A DNA stretch of 64,000 bases from DASXHD01 sp038239005 (GTDB taxonomy: Bacteria; Myxococcota_A; Polyangia; Polyangiales; Polyangiaceae): positions 20,840 to 84,839 of the forward strand of contig JBBSFE010000011.1 in the NCBI GenBank assembly GCA_038239005.1, in the 5' to 3' direction. Shown piece after piece: positions 48,176-56,686 of the stretch. The translations under genes and the position numbers were made by a program. Each line of letters begins with the position of its first letter. Within the stretch, counting starts at the first letter, position 1. Below the pieces are notes generated by a model that did not search any database, was not told where the DNA came from, and worked only from the letters and a program-made list of their open reading frames with translations.

Positions 48176-49975
48176 ATGCGAACCAAAGCCATCATCATCA
48201 CGACCTTCATTCTCATTGCGTGCGGAGGCAAAGGCTCGAACTTCGGCGAAGACGGCGGTCTCGACGCCAGCGACGACGGCACGATCAACGGAGACGATGC
48301 ATGCTCTTTCTGCGGGCTCGACTCCGGCAAGGGCGAAGGCGGCATTCAATACGGATGCAGCGGCGACTTGCGCAACGTCATCGACGGATCAGGAACGGTC
48401 ATCACGACGTGCCCCGACGATCAAGGTTGTGCCGGCGGCGTGTGCGTTCCCGCGTGCCAAGCGGCAGGCGCGAGCAAAGGCACGGTCGGTTGCGAATACA
48501 CTGTGCCGACGCCGTCGTTCTACTCGGGCATCGCGCCGCCGTGTTTCGCGATCTTCGTCGCCAATAACTGGGTGAAGGACATCAACATCACCGTGTCGCG
48601 CGGCGGCACGTCGCACAACGTGACGCAGTTCGGTCGCATCGCGCAGGCCGGAACGCAGGCGACGTCATGGGCCGCGATTCCCGGAACAGGATTGCCGCCG
48701 GGCAAGGTTGCGGTTCTCTTCATGTCGCACGATCCGTCATCGGTGAACGGAGGTTCTCCGCTGACGTGTCCGATTACGCCGGCCATCTCGCAGCAATACG
48801 GCACGGCGCTCTCGGGCTCCGGGACGACGGCATCGATCACGGGCCTCGGCACGGCGTGGAAGCTCTCCACGGATCTTCCCGTCACGATGTACGACATTCT
48901 TCCGTACGGCGGCGCGAGCTCGTATCTGCCGAGCGCGGAGCTTCTCCTTCCGGCGACATCGTGGGGCACCAACTACTTCGGCATCGTTCCGCAGCGCGGC
49001 ACGAGCGCGCCGCAGTGGGGTCAGCTCGTTGCCCAACAAGACGGAACGTCGGTCACCGTCTTCCCGAACGTCGCGCTCCCGAGCGGAACCGGCGTCGCCG
49101 CTGCGCCCGCGAACAAGGCAACGACGTTCACGCTCAACGCGGGTCAATACATCCAGTGGCAAGAGTCGAACGAGATGAGCGGCACCATCATCTCGTCGAA
49201 CAACCCCGTCGGCTTCTTCGGCGGCCTCGGTTACGACTGCTACTCCGACACGACATCGGTCGGTGGTGGTTGCGATTCGGCGCACCAACAGATGCCGCCG
49301 GTCAGCGCGTACGGCTCCGAATACGCCGTGCCGCCATACACGACACGCATGCCGAGCATGGCACCCGAGTCGATTCGTTATCGCTTCGTCGGCGCCGTCA
49401 ACGGCACGACGCTCACGTACGATCCCGCTGTGTCGTCGGGGCCGAAGACGCTCGCTGAAGGCCAAGTGGTCGACTTCGAAACGACGCTGGCGTTCGTCGT
49501 CAAAGCGCAAGACAACAACCATCCGTTCTACATCGGCCAAGTCATGACGGGCTGCGAGGTCACCGGATATTCGGCGTGCCTCGGTGACGAGGAATACGTG
49601 AACATCCTGCCGCCCGCGCAGTTCCTCCAAAAGTACGTCTTCTTCACCGACCCGACGTACCCGAACACGAACCTCGTCTTCACGCGCGTGAAGGGCTCGA
49701 GCGGGTACCAAGACGTCACCCTCGACTGCATGACTGCGCCGCTCACCGGCTGGAAGAACATCGACTCGGCCGGCAACTATCAGATCACCAACACGTGGCT
49801 CATCAAAGGCGGCACCGCTCAGGGCTCGTGCAACAACGGGCCACACACCGCGACCAGCAACGGCGCATTCGGCGTCATGGTCTGGGGGCTCGATACGTAC
49901 TCGTCGTACGCATATCCCGCCGGCGGCAACGTCGCGCCAATCAACTCCGTGATTGTTCCGCCTACCCCGCACTGA
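48176..49975 (+). CDS. IgGFc-binding-type lipoprotein 3
   Basis: Second of the tandem pair, 599 residues. The signal peptide ends in FILIAC, with linker GEDGGLDASDDG. The same Cys motif (CSGDLRNVIDGSGTVITTC, then DQGCAGGVCVPAC), the same internal segments (YDILPYGGASSYLPSAELLL, WQESNEMSGTIISSNN, HQQMPPVSAYGSEYAVPPY) and the same ending (YSSYAYPAGGNVAPINSVIV) are present. The ATG at 48176 has AGGA 7 nt upstream. A large gene-free region with repeats follows. The function in bacteria is unknown; roles in adhesion or surface binding are speculative. Confidence 0.85.
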   Translation: MRTKAIIITTFILIACGGKGSNFGEDGGLDASDDGTINGDDACSFCGLDSGKGEGGIQYGCSGDLRNVIDGSGTVITTCPDDQGCAGGVCVPACQAAGASKGTVGCEYTVPTPSFYSGIAPPCFAIFVANNWVKDINITVSRGGTSHNVTQFGRIAQAGTQATSWAAIPGTGLPPGKVAVLFMSHDPSSVNGGSPLTCPITPAISQQYGTALSGSGTTASITGLGTAWKLSTDLPVTMYDILPYGGASSYLPSAELLLPATSWGTNYFGIVPQRGTSAPQWGQLVAQQDGTSVTVFPNVALPSGTGVAAAPANKATTFTLNAGQYIQWQESNEMSGTIISSNNPVGFFGGLGYDCYSDTTSVGGGCDSAHQQMPPVSAYGSEYAVPPYTTRMPSMAPESIRYRFVGAVNGTTLTYDPAVSSGPKTLAEGQVVDFETTLAFVVKAQDNNHPFYIGQVMTGCEVTGYSACLGDEEYVNILPPAQFLQKYVFFTDPTYPNTNLVFTRVKGSSGYQDVTLDCMTAPLTGWKNIDSAGNYQITNTWLIKGGTAQGSCNNGPHTATSNGAFGVMVWGLDTYSSYAYPAGGNVAPINSVIVPPTPH

Positions 49976-50244
49976 GTTACGGCCTCGGAGTTATTTCACC
50001 CCCCGCTCGTGCTCACGCCCGTGCTCGGCGCGGATCCAGTTTGCGCGAGTGAACCCTCGCCGCGCTCTGCGCGCGGGCGTTGCGCGCGAGCGTCCCCCTC
50101 ATCGCGTCGCTTCGCGCCGCGGAGGTGGGATGGGACAGGACCCCATGGACCTAGTGCACGGTCGTCGAGCTGGGCTCGCTGAGCTCCTTTGTTTGGTGCC
50201 GCGCTTGGTCGCATCTCGACGGCGGCACTAGAAATGAGACTCGT

Positions 50245-50289
50245 TCAACCGATCGATAGCCCTTGTTTTGGCTGCTACCGATCGGTTGA
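50245..50289. repeat. 16-bp inverted repeat / hairpin
   Basis: TCAACCGATCGATAGC (50245-50260) pairs with GCTACCGATCGGTTGA (50274-50289); 15 of 16 positions are complementary, with a 13-nt loop. It could be a terminator between the converging genes or a protein-binding site or recombination site. There is no poly-U run. Confidence 0.75.
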
Positions 50290-50298
50290 CGCGCTCAT

Positions 50299-50351
50299 GG
50301 TTATGAAGTGCGTTCTGCCAACCACGCCGCGACGGTTATGAAATGCGTTCT
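50299..50351 (+). repeat. 18-bp direct repeat pair
   Basis: GGTTATGAAGTGCGTTCT (50299-50316) and GGTTATGAAATGCGTTCT (50334-50351) differ at one base and are spaced 35 nt start to start. They lie next to the inverted repeat. With two copies only, they are too few for a CRISPR array or an origin. Confidence 0.85.
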
Positions 50352-50416
50352 AATGGTTGATCGCGATCCCATGATGCCGCCTGAGCCGCGTTTCTACGTT
50401 GTGCTTCGAACTGGAA

Positions 50417-51886
50417 TTACTGCTTCGAGCCACTCACGTCCAAACAAGTGGACCCCTTCGCGTCGATGGTGCGCTCCTCTGCGGGCAAGCCGACGTCCAC
50501 GACGCGGCGGTCGTCGCGTAGAGCTTCTTCGGCGACTTCGCGGTAGACGTCGAGCTTCGTTTGGTCGGCGAGGACGATGTTCACTTCGCGGAGCCGGGTG
50601 CCGCCGAGCAGGAGGTGCCACTTGAGGGACGTCATCATCGAGTTCGCGGACGTCTCGAGTGTGACGCGCGCGGCGCCGGTGCCTAGGGCGGGGAAGACGA
50701 GGGTGCGCGCGCCGAGCTCATCGGCCATGAGGAGGGCGCGTTGCATCGCGCGGCCCACGCAGGAGGCCTCGTTCCATGCGCTGACTGCATGGAGAACGTG
50801 TTTTGCCGCGAGCTTGCCGGCGGTCGTGACGACGCATTCGCCGAGGGCGCGCTGGCCGCCTTTCTGAGCTTGCTCTTCGATTTCGTCGCCGCCGCGTTTG
50901 CGCAGCGAATCGCTGACGCCGTTGCGCATCTTGAGCTGGTAGTTGGCGGAAGACACGATGCAGTCGGCTTGGGAGTCGGCGATGTCGCCTGCGGAGAAGT
51001 GGATGGTGCATTCGCCGATGCGCATCGTGTTTCGATCGACGAGCGCGAACGGCGCGTGCGCGCCCGCAAGTGTCTGCGCGAGGACGGCGAATTGACGCGA
51101 AGGCTCGAGCACGTCCGCGGTTCGCGCGTCCGCGTCTTTGGCGAGCATGCCTTGCAAGAGGTGTTGGAAGAATGCTTCCGATGGCGTGCGCGGCGCGGGC
51201 ATCGTTGGTGCGCGCTGGGGATCGAGCGTTGCTTCGAAAGATTCGAACGGCGGATGCCCGTACCGCAAATCACAAGCGGTGCATGCCGCGCCCCATACGT
51301 CGGTGCGGCGCGTGACGTGGCCAGAGCGAAGTTGCTCGGGCGCCATGAACCTGAGGGTGCCGCTCGCCTCGTGCGATGGATCGACGCTGCGCACGGCGAT
51401 GCCGAAATCGCCGAGACGAATGCCCGTCTCGGGTGCGCCGAAGAGGTTCGATGGCTTCATGTCGCGATGAACGACGCCCGCTTGATGCGCCGCGTGGAGC
51501 GCCTCGCACGCTTGGCCCATCACGAGCGACACGAACCAAAGCGGCAAGCCAACGCCGAGCGATGCGCGCCTGCGGCGATCGAGCTCGGCGAGGTCGATTC
51601 CGTCGACGTACTCCTGAACGAGGTACGCGACGCCTTCGTGATTGCCAGCATCGACGGCACGCACGACGCGTGGATTGATGATGCGCGCCATCAAACGCGC
51701 CTCGTTGATGACGCGATCGACCTCGACGTTGCGCGCGACGGTGCCGTCGGCCAAGACAGGACGAAGCGTCTTGATGATCACCGGAACGCCCAAAATCGAG
51801 TGTTTTGCGAGGTAGACCTCGCTCATGCCGCCTTCGCCGAGGAGGCCCCACACTTCGTAGTCACGGATTTTCGACGGGAGTGTCAC
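50417..51886 (-). CDS. Ser/Thr protein kinase fused to a macro domain
   Basis: Cytoplasmic-looking protein of about 489 residues. Residues 1-265 are a eukaryotic-type Ser/Thr kinase: Gly-loop LLGEGGMSEVYLA, Lys39 in VIIKTL, catalytic HRD (141-143) in VVHRDMKPSN and LGDFGIAV with DFG (160-162), then APEQL; all key residues are intact. The C-terminal part (about 293-458) is a macro (ADP-ribose-binding) domain: FSAGDIADSQADCIVSSAN, then VVTTAGKLAAKHVLHAVSAW and LVFPALGTGAAR. The loop NAAN of typical macro domains reads SSAN, and the 'G-G-G-V' stretch is MRNGV, so hydrolysis may be lost or altered. No membrane helix. Start GTG 51886 is chosen; TTG 51907 would overlap the divergent start. It is divergent from a CXXCH lipoprotein gene. 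Confidence 0.82.
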   Translation of the reverse strand: MTLPSKIRDYEVWGLLGEGGMSEVYLAKHSILGVPVIIKTLRPVLADGTVARNVEVDRVINEARLMARIINPRVVRAVDAGNHEGVAYLVQEYVDGIDLAELDRRRRASLGVGLPLWFVSLVMGQACEALHAAHQAGVVHRDMKPSNLFGAPETGIRLGDFGIAVRSVDPSHEASGTLRFMAPEQLRSGHVTRRTDVWGAACTACDLRYGHPPFESFEATLDPQRAPTMPAPRTPSEAFFQHLLQGMLAKDADARTADVLEPSRQFAVLAQTLAGAHAPFALVDRNTMRIGECTIHFSAGDIADSQADCIVSSANYQLKMRNGVSDSLRKRGGDEIEEQAQKGGQRALGECVVTTAGKLAAKHVLHAVSAWNEASCVGRAMQRALLMADELGARTLVFPALGTGAARVTLETSANSMMTSLKWHLLLGGTRLREVNIVLADQTKLDVYREVAEEALRDDRRVVDVGLPAEERTIDAKGSTCLDVSGSKQ

Positions 51887-51906
51887 GTGCCGGACGTTAT
51901 ACTCCA

Positions 51907-53772
51907 ATGATGGCGCGGCGACTCATCTACGGGCTCATGTGTGTCTTCGCCTGCGGCGGCGACGACTCCAACTCGAACTTCGACGGCGGCCCCGACGACG
52001 GCGGCGGCGACAGCACCACCGTGACGTACGCGAACGTCACGGTCGACCCGCCCGATGTCTCGCTCAACGTTCCGCTCAGCGGCACCATCACGCAGGATTA
52101 CAAAGCCTACGCCGACACGGGCGGGCAAACGCACGTCGACGTCACGTCCGCGTGCAAATTCGCCGTCGCCGATGCGACGCTCGGCACCGTCGCGGGCGCG
52201 ACCTACTCATCCGTCGAGCGCGGCGGCGAGACGACCATCACCGCGACATGCGGCGGCGGCAAGGGCACGAGCAAGCTCCACCTCTTCTTGCAAGGTTGGG
52301 TGCTTGGCGCCGGCGCTCCGGCAAACTCCCCCGCGCTCTTTTCGGGCGCCACGCTCGGCAGCGACATTTCGAAGACGCCCGTGATCGAATACCCGCTCGA
52401 CAAAACGGTCGCTCCGCTGAACATCCCTTCGATGGATACGCAGTGGCAGACTGCGTCGAACGATCTCTTTCACATGTCGTGGAAGTCGACGCACATCGCG
52501 ATCGATTACTACGCCATCACCGCAGACGCGCAGTTCGCCGATGACGTCTGGGGAAACGTGGCTTCGAGCGGCTCGGGTGAAGCCATCAACGTCACGGTCG
52601 AGGGGCTCGTGCAAGCCACGCCAGCAACGAAGTACGCGAGCACGCCCGTCGTCGTGAACATGTCGCACGACATCATCGACAACACGGCCATCTATTGGTG
52701 GGCGTCGTCGCAAGGCAGCTTGATCACGCAAACGTTCGGGCAAACCGGCGCACCCACGCTCGTGAAGAACGACTGTACGTCGTGCCACTCGGTGTCGCGC
52801 TCGGGCAGCCGCATCGGTTACTCGCGCTGCGTCGGCGGCGATTGCGGGCAGCTTTATGCCGGTTTCATGAAGTACGACAAAACGGCCAACGCCTGGACGG
52901 ACACCCTCGACGCCAACGGAAAAACGCTTCAAGGCTCGTACACGACGTTCGCGCCTGTCGGCTATCCGTTCGCGGACGACAAACAATCGGTGTCGCTCGT
53001 GTCGCTCGCGGCGGGCCATCTCTCGCTTTACGATCCCGACACCGGAACGGCGGTCGCGTCGAACGTCGACACCGTCTCCACGCACGGCCCCGGCGCGCCA
53101 CGCGGTGCAACGATGGCCGATTGGTCGCCGGACGGCAAAACGATCGTCTACGCGTCGACGCCCTCGCCGCAATGGATCGACGTATCGAACAGCACCATCG
53201 CGACGATGAGCTACTCGTACGCAGGTAGCGTGCACACGTTCGGCGAGCCGACGATCATCATCCCCGGTCCCATCACGCTCGGGAGCGGCGTGTACAACAA
53301 CTTCTTCTTCCCGAGCTTCTCACCCGACTCGAGCTACATCGTGTTCAACGCCGCGCGCGCAGGCTGGCGTAACTTCACGGTCGCCGCGTCACCGGGCGAG
53401 CGCTTGATGATCACGAATCCGACGGGCGCGTGGGCCGTCGAGCTCTCCGGCCTCAACGGCAACGGCGACCTCGACATCACGTGGCCGCACTGGGCGCCAA
53501 CGAACAGCTCCGACTACTACTGGGTCGTGTTCTCGACCGAGCGCGACTACGGCCACAAGCTGACGAAATCGAACACGGCACCCGCATGCGTCGCGAACGG
53601 CGTCCAGCAGTGCAAACAAATCTGGATCAGCGCGATCAGCAAGACGACGCTCTCGGCAAAGTCCCCGCCCGACGATCCCAGCGCACCACCGGTATGGATG
53701 CCCGGCCAAGACATCGGCGCCGACAACATCAGCCCGTACTGGACGAAACCGACGTCCGACATTCCCCAATAA
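51907..53772 (+). CDS. Lipoprotein with CXXCH motif and TolB-like propeller
   Basis: Predicted lipoprotein of about 621 residues. The signal peptide ends in CVFAC, followed by an Asp/Gly linker, an Ig-like beta region (ITQDYKAYADTGGQTHVDVT) and an unclassified beta-rich part. NDCTSCHSV holds a c-type heme-binding motif, C290-T-S-C293-H294. Later segments resemble PD40/TolB propeller blades (ADWSPDGKTIVYAST, FPSFSPDSSYIVFNAARAG). The heme motif might instead be a disulfide. ATG 51907 and 51910 are both possible starts. It shares a very short promoter region with the kinase-macro gene, suggesting common control. It converges on gcvP with a 12-nt gap. Confidence 0.72.
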   Translation: MMARRLIYGLMCVFACGGDDSNSNFDGGPDDGGGDSTTVTYANVTVDPPDVSLNVPLSGTITQDYKAYADTGGQTHVDVTSACKFAVADATLGTVAGATYSSVERGGETTITATCGGGKGTSKLHLFLQGWVLGAGAPANSPALFSGATLGSDISKTPVIEYPLDKTVAPLNIPSMDTQWQTASNDLFHMSWKSTHIAIDYYAITADAQFADDVWGNVASSGSGEAINVTVEGLVQATPATKYASTPVVVNMSHDIIDNTAIYWWASSQGSLITQTFGQTGAPTLVKNDCTSCHSVSRSGSRIGYSRCVGGDCGQLYAGFMKYDKTANAWTDTLDANGKTLQGSYTTFAPVGYPFADDKQSVSLVSLAAGHLSLYDPDTGTAVASNVDTVSTHGPGAPRGATMADWSPDGKTIVYASTPSPQWIDVSNSTIATMSYSYAGSVHTFGEPTIIIPGPITLGSGVYNNFFFPSFSPDSSYIVFNAARAGWRNFTVAASPGERLMITNPTGAWAVELSGLNGNGDLDITWPHWAPTNSSDYYWVVFSTERDYGHKLTKSNTAPACVANGVQQCKQIWISAISKTTLSAKSPPDDPSAPPVWMPGQDIGADNISPYWTKPTSDIPQ

Positions 53773-53784
53773 CCCAAGCTCGAA

Positions 53785-56670
53785 TTAGGTGTTGGGTAGG
53801 TAGTCCTCGAGCGGCGGGCACGCGCAGACGAGGTTGCGGTCGCCGAGGGCGTTGTTGATGCGGCCGACGGCGGGCCAGAATTTGCGGGCGTGCGTCCAGG
53901 GGGCGGGGAAGGCTGCGGTTTCGCGCGAGTACGGGTGCGACCACTCGGCGGCGGTGACGGCGGCGGCCGTGTGCGGCGCGTTCTTGAGAGGGTTGTCTTC
54001 CTTCGAGATGCGGCCTTCTTCGATCGCGCGGATTTCTTCGCGGATGGTGGACATCGCGGTGGCGAAACGATCGAGCTCTTCGAGGGGCTCGCTTTCGGTG
54101 GGCTCGACCATCAGCGTGCCGGCGATCGGGAAGCTCATCGTGGGCGCGTGGAAACCGAAATCCATCAAGCGCTTCGCGACGTCGTCGACCTCGATGGATG
54201 CCGTCTTCTTGAGAGCGCGCACGTCGAAGATGCATTCGTGCGCGACGCGCCCGCGTTTGCCTTTGTAGACCACCGGAAAATCTTTTTCGATTTTCTTCGC
54301 GAGATAATTCGCGCTGAGGATGGCAATCTTCGTCGCGTGCGTGAGCCCGGCGCCGCCCATCATGTGGATGTACGCCCACGAGATGAGAAGGATGCTCGCG
54401 CTGCCCCACGGCGCCGCGGAGATCGCGAGCGTCGAGGAGCCTCGTGGTGAGCGTGAGGGCTTGCACGGCAAGTACTCGGCGAGGTGTGCGCCGACGCCGA
54501 TCGGACCCATGCCCGGGCCGCCGCCGCCGTGCGGGATGCAAAACGTTTTGTGAAGATTGAGATGGCAGACGTCCGCGCCGATATCGGCCGGCCGGCACAA
54601 TCCGACCTGCGCGTTCATGTTGGCGCCGTCCATGTAGACTTGGCCGCCGTGCGTGTGGACGAGCTCGCAGATGCGTTTCACGTCTTCCTCGAAGACGCCA
54701 TGCGTCGATGGATACGTGAGCATGAGCGCTGCGAGATCTTTCGAGTGCTCCTTCGCGCGCGCCTCGAGGTCGGCGACGTCGATGTTGCCGCCTGCGTCCG
54801 TCTTGACGACGACGACTTTCATTCCGGCCATCACTGCTGACGCTGGGTTCGTTCCGTGTGCCGATTGCGGGATGAGGCAGATGTCGCGGTGGTCTTCTTT
54901 TTTCGCGTCGAGGTACTTCCGAATCACGAGAAGCCCGGCGTACTCGCCTTGCGAGCCAGCGTTGGGCTGCAGCGAAATGGCGGGAAAACCCGTGATTTCG
55001 GAGAGCATCGACTCGAGCTCGACGAAGACGTCGTCGTACCCCTCGGCCTGATCACGCGGCGCGAACGGGTGAATCGCGTTCCAGCACGGCTCGGTGATCG
55101 GGAGCATTTCGGCGGCGGCGTTGAGCTTCATCGTGCACGATCCGAGCGGGATCATCGAATGCACGAGCGAGAGATCGCGCTCTTGGAGCATGCGGATGTA
55201 TCGCATCATCTCGGTCTCCGAGTGATGCGCGCGAAACACGGGGTGCCCGAGGTACGTAGAGGTTCGCGCGAGCGACGACGGAATCGCGACGTTCGCTTCT
55301 TTGGCGAGAGCCACGACGTCGAGAGCGCGACCTTTTTCGCCGCCGAAAATTTCGAAGAGCGCGGAGACTTCGGCTTCGTCGGTGACCTCGTCGATGCTCA
55401 CGCCAACCGAGGTCGGCCCAATGCGGCGCAAGTTGATGCCACGTGACGTCGCCACTTCGATGAAGCGATCGCAATCGGGATGCGATGCGTCGATTCGCAC
55501 GGTGTCGAAGTAGCCCGTGTGTGCGAGCGTGCGACCGAGCTTGCCGAGGCCATGCGCGAACGTCGCGGCGAGAGCGTGGACGCGCGTCGCGATGCGGCGA
55601 ATGCCTTCGGGCCCGTGATACGCGGCGTAGAGACCGGCCATGACGGCGAGGAGCGCTTGCGCCGTACAGATGTTGCTCGTCGCCTTTTCGCGGCGAATGT
55701 GTTGCTCGCGCGTTTGAAGTGCCATGCGCAGCGCGTGCTTGCCGTGGACGTCTTGCGAGACGCCGATGATGCGGCCGGGAAGCTTGCGCACGAACTCGTT
55801 TTTCGTCGCGAAATAGGCCGCATGAGGACCGCCGTAGCCGAGCGGAACGCCGAAACGCTGCGTGTTCCCAACGGCGACGTCCGCGCCGAGCTCGCCGGGC
55901 GGCGTCACGAGCGCGAGCGCCAAAATATCAGCGGCCATCACGACGAGCCCGCCGTGTGCGTGCACGCGCTCGATGAGCTTTCGCGGGTCGACGAGAGCGC
56001 CATCGGTAGCGGGGTATTGAAGCAGCACACCGAACGCCTTCGATTTCAGCGCATCGAAGTCGGCCTTGTCGACGTTGCCGACGATGACATCGATGCCGAT
56101 GGCTTCACCGCGCGTTTTCACGACCTCGATCGTTTGCGGATGACACGCATCGGAGACGTAAAAAACATTCGCGCCCTCGCCGCCCTTGAACTCGTACGCG
56201 AGGTGCATCGCTTCGGCAGCGGCAGTGTCTTCATCGAGGAGCGACGCGTTGGCGACTTCGAACGCGGTGAGATCGATCACCATCGTCTGAAAATTCAAAA
56301 GCGCTTCGAGACGACCTTGCGCGATCTCGGCTTGGTACGGCGTGTACTGCGTGTACCAACCCGGGTTCTGGAGAACGTTGCGGAGAATCACGGGCGGCGT
56401 GACGCAATCGGAGTAGCCCATGCCGATGAGCGACCGCATGATGCGGTTCTTCTTTCCGAGCGTGCGCGCATACGCGAGAAGCTCGTACTCCGATTTCGCG
56501 GGCGGAAGATTCAGTGCGCGTCCGAGGCGAATGCTCTCGGGCACCGTCTCGGAGACGAGCGCATCGAGCGACGCTGCTCCAATCGCACCGAGCATGCTCT
56601 CGATGTCCTTCGAGCTCGGGCCGACGTGACGTTGAACGAACCGATCAGCATGCTCGAGCGAAACCGCCAT
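53785..56670 (-). CDS. gcvP: Glycine dehydrogenase (aminomethyl-transferring) GcvP
   Basis: P-protein of the glycine cleavage system, a PLP enzyme that decarboxylates glycine and passes the aminomethyl group to lipoyl GcvH. The 961 residues fit the single-chain form (E. coli 957). The PLP Lys is in LNLHKTFCIPHGGGGPGMGP. Other elements are RHVGPSSKDIESML at the start, GYSDCVTPPVILRNVLQNPG, and the second-half SMIPLGSCTMKLNAAAEMLP. ATG 56670 is used; earlier in-frame codons lie in the upstream gene. gcvT and gcvH are not in the window. The TPR-coiled-coil gene upstream stops 16 nt away. Confidence 0.96.
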   Translation of the reverse strand: MAVSLEHADRFVQRHVGPSSKDIESMLGAIGAASLDALVSETVPESIRLGRALNLPPAKSEYELLAYARTLGKKNRIMRSLIGMGYSDCVTPPVILRNVLQNPGWYTQYTPYQAEIAQGRLEALLNFQTMVIDLTAFEVANASLLDEDTAAAEAMHLAYEFKGGEGANVFYVSDACHPQTIEVVKTRGEAIGIDVIVGNVDKADFDALKSKAFGVLLQYPATDGALVDPRKLIERVHAHGGLVVMAADILALALVTPPGELGADVAVGNTQRFGVPLGYGGPHAAYFATKNEFVRKLPGRIIGVSQDVHGKHALRMALQTREQHIRREKATSNICTAQALLAVMAGLYAAYHGPEGIRRIATRVHALAATFAHGLGKLGRTLAHTGYFDTVRIDASHPDCDRFIEVATSRGINLRRIGPTSVGVSIDEVTDEAEVSALFEIFGGEKGRALDVVALAKEANVAIPSSLARTSTYLGHPVFRAHHSETEMMRYIRMLQERDLSLVHSMIPLGSCTMKLNAAAEMLPITEPCWNAIHPFAPRDQAEGYDDVFVELESMLSEITGFPAISLQPNAGSQGEYAGLLVIRKYLDAKKEDHRDICLIPQSAHGTNPASAVMAGMKVVVVKTDAGGNIDVADLEARAKEHSKDLAALMLTYPSTHGVFEEDVKRICELVHTHGGQVYMDGANMNAQVGLCRPADIGADVCHLNLHKTFCIPHGGGGPGMGPIGVGAHLAEYLPCKPSRSPRGSSTLAISAAPWGSASILLISWAYIHMMGGAGLTHATKIAILSANYLAKKIEKDFPVVYKGKRGRVAHECIFDVRALKKTASIEVDDVAKRLMDFGFHAPTMSFPIAGTLMVEPTESEPLEELDRFATAMSTIREEIRAIEEGRISKEDNPLKNAPHTAAAVTAAEWSHPYSRETAAFPAPWTHARKFWPAVGRINNALGDRNLVCACPPLEDYLPNT

Positions 56671-56686
56671 GCGACACGATTTACCA

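Larger units (their letters stand above)
49976..50416. other. Gene-free 441-nt region with repeats
   Basis: No protein or RNA gene recognised between the IgGFc-type gene (plus) and the kinase-macro gene (minus), although both converge here, so no promoters are required. The first half is GC-rich with short inverted repeats (around 50070-50100); the second half is less GC-rich and holds a strong inverted repeat (50245-50289) and an 18-bp direct repeat pair (50299-50351). Confidence 0.7.

Noticed and set aside
50299..50351. CRISPR or iteron-type origin
   Set aside because: Only two copies, with a single 17-nt spacer; no cas or replication gene adjoining.
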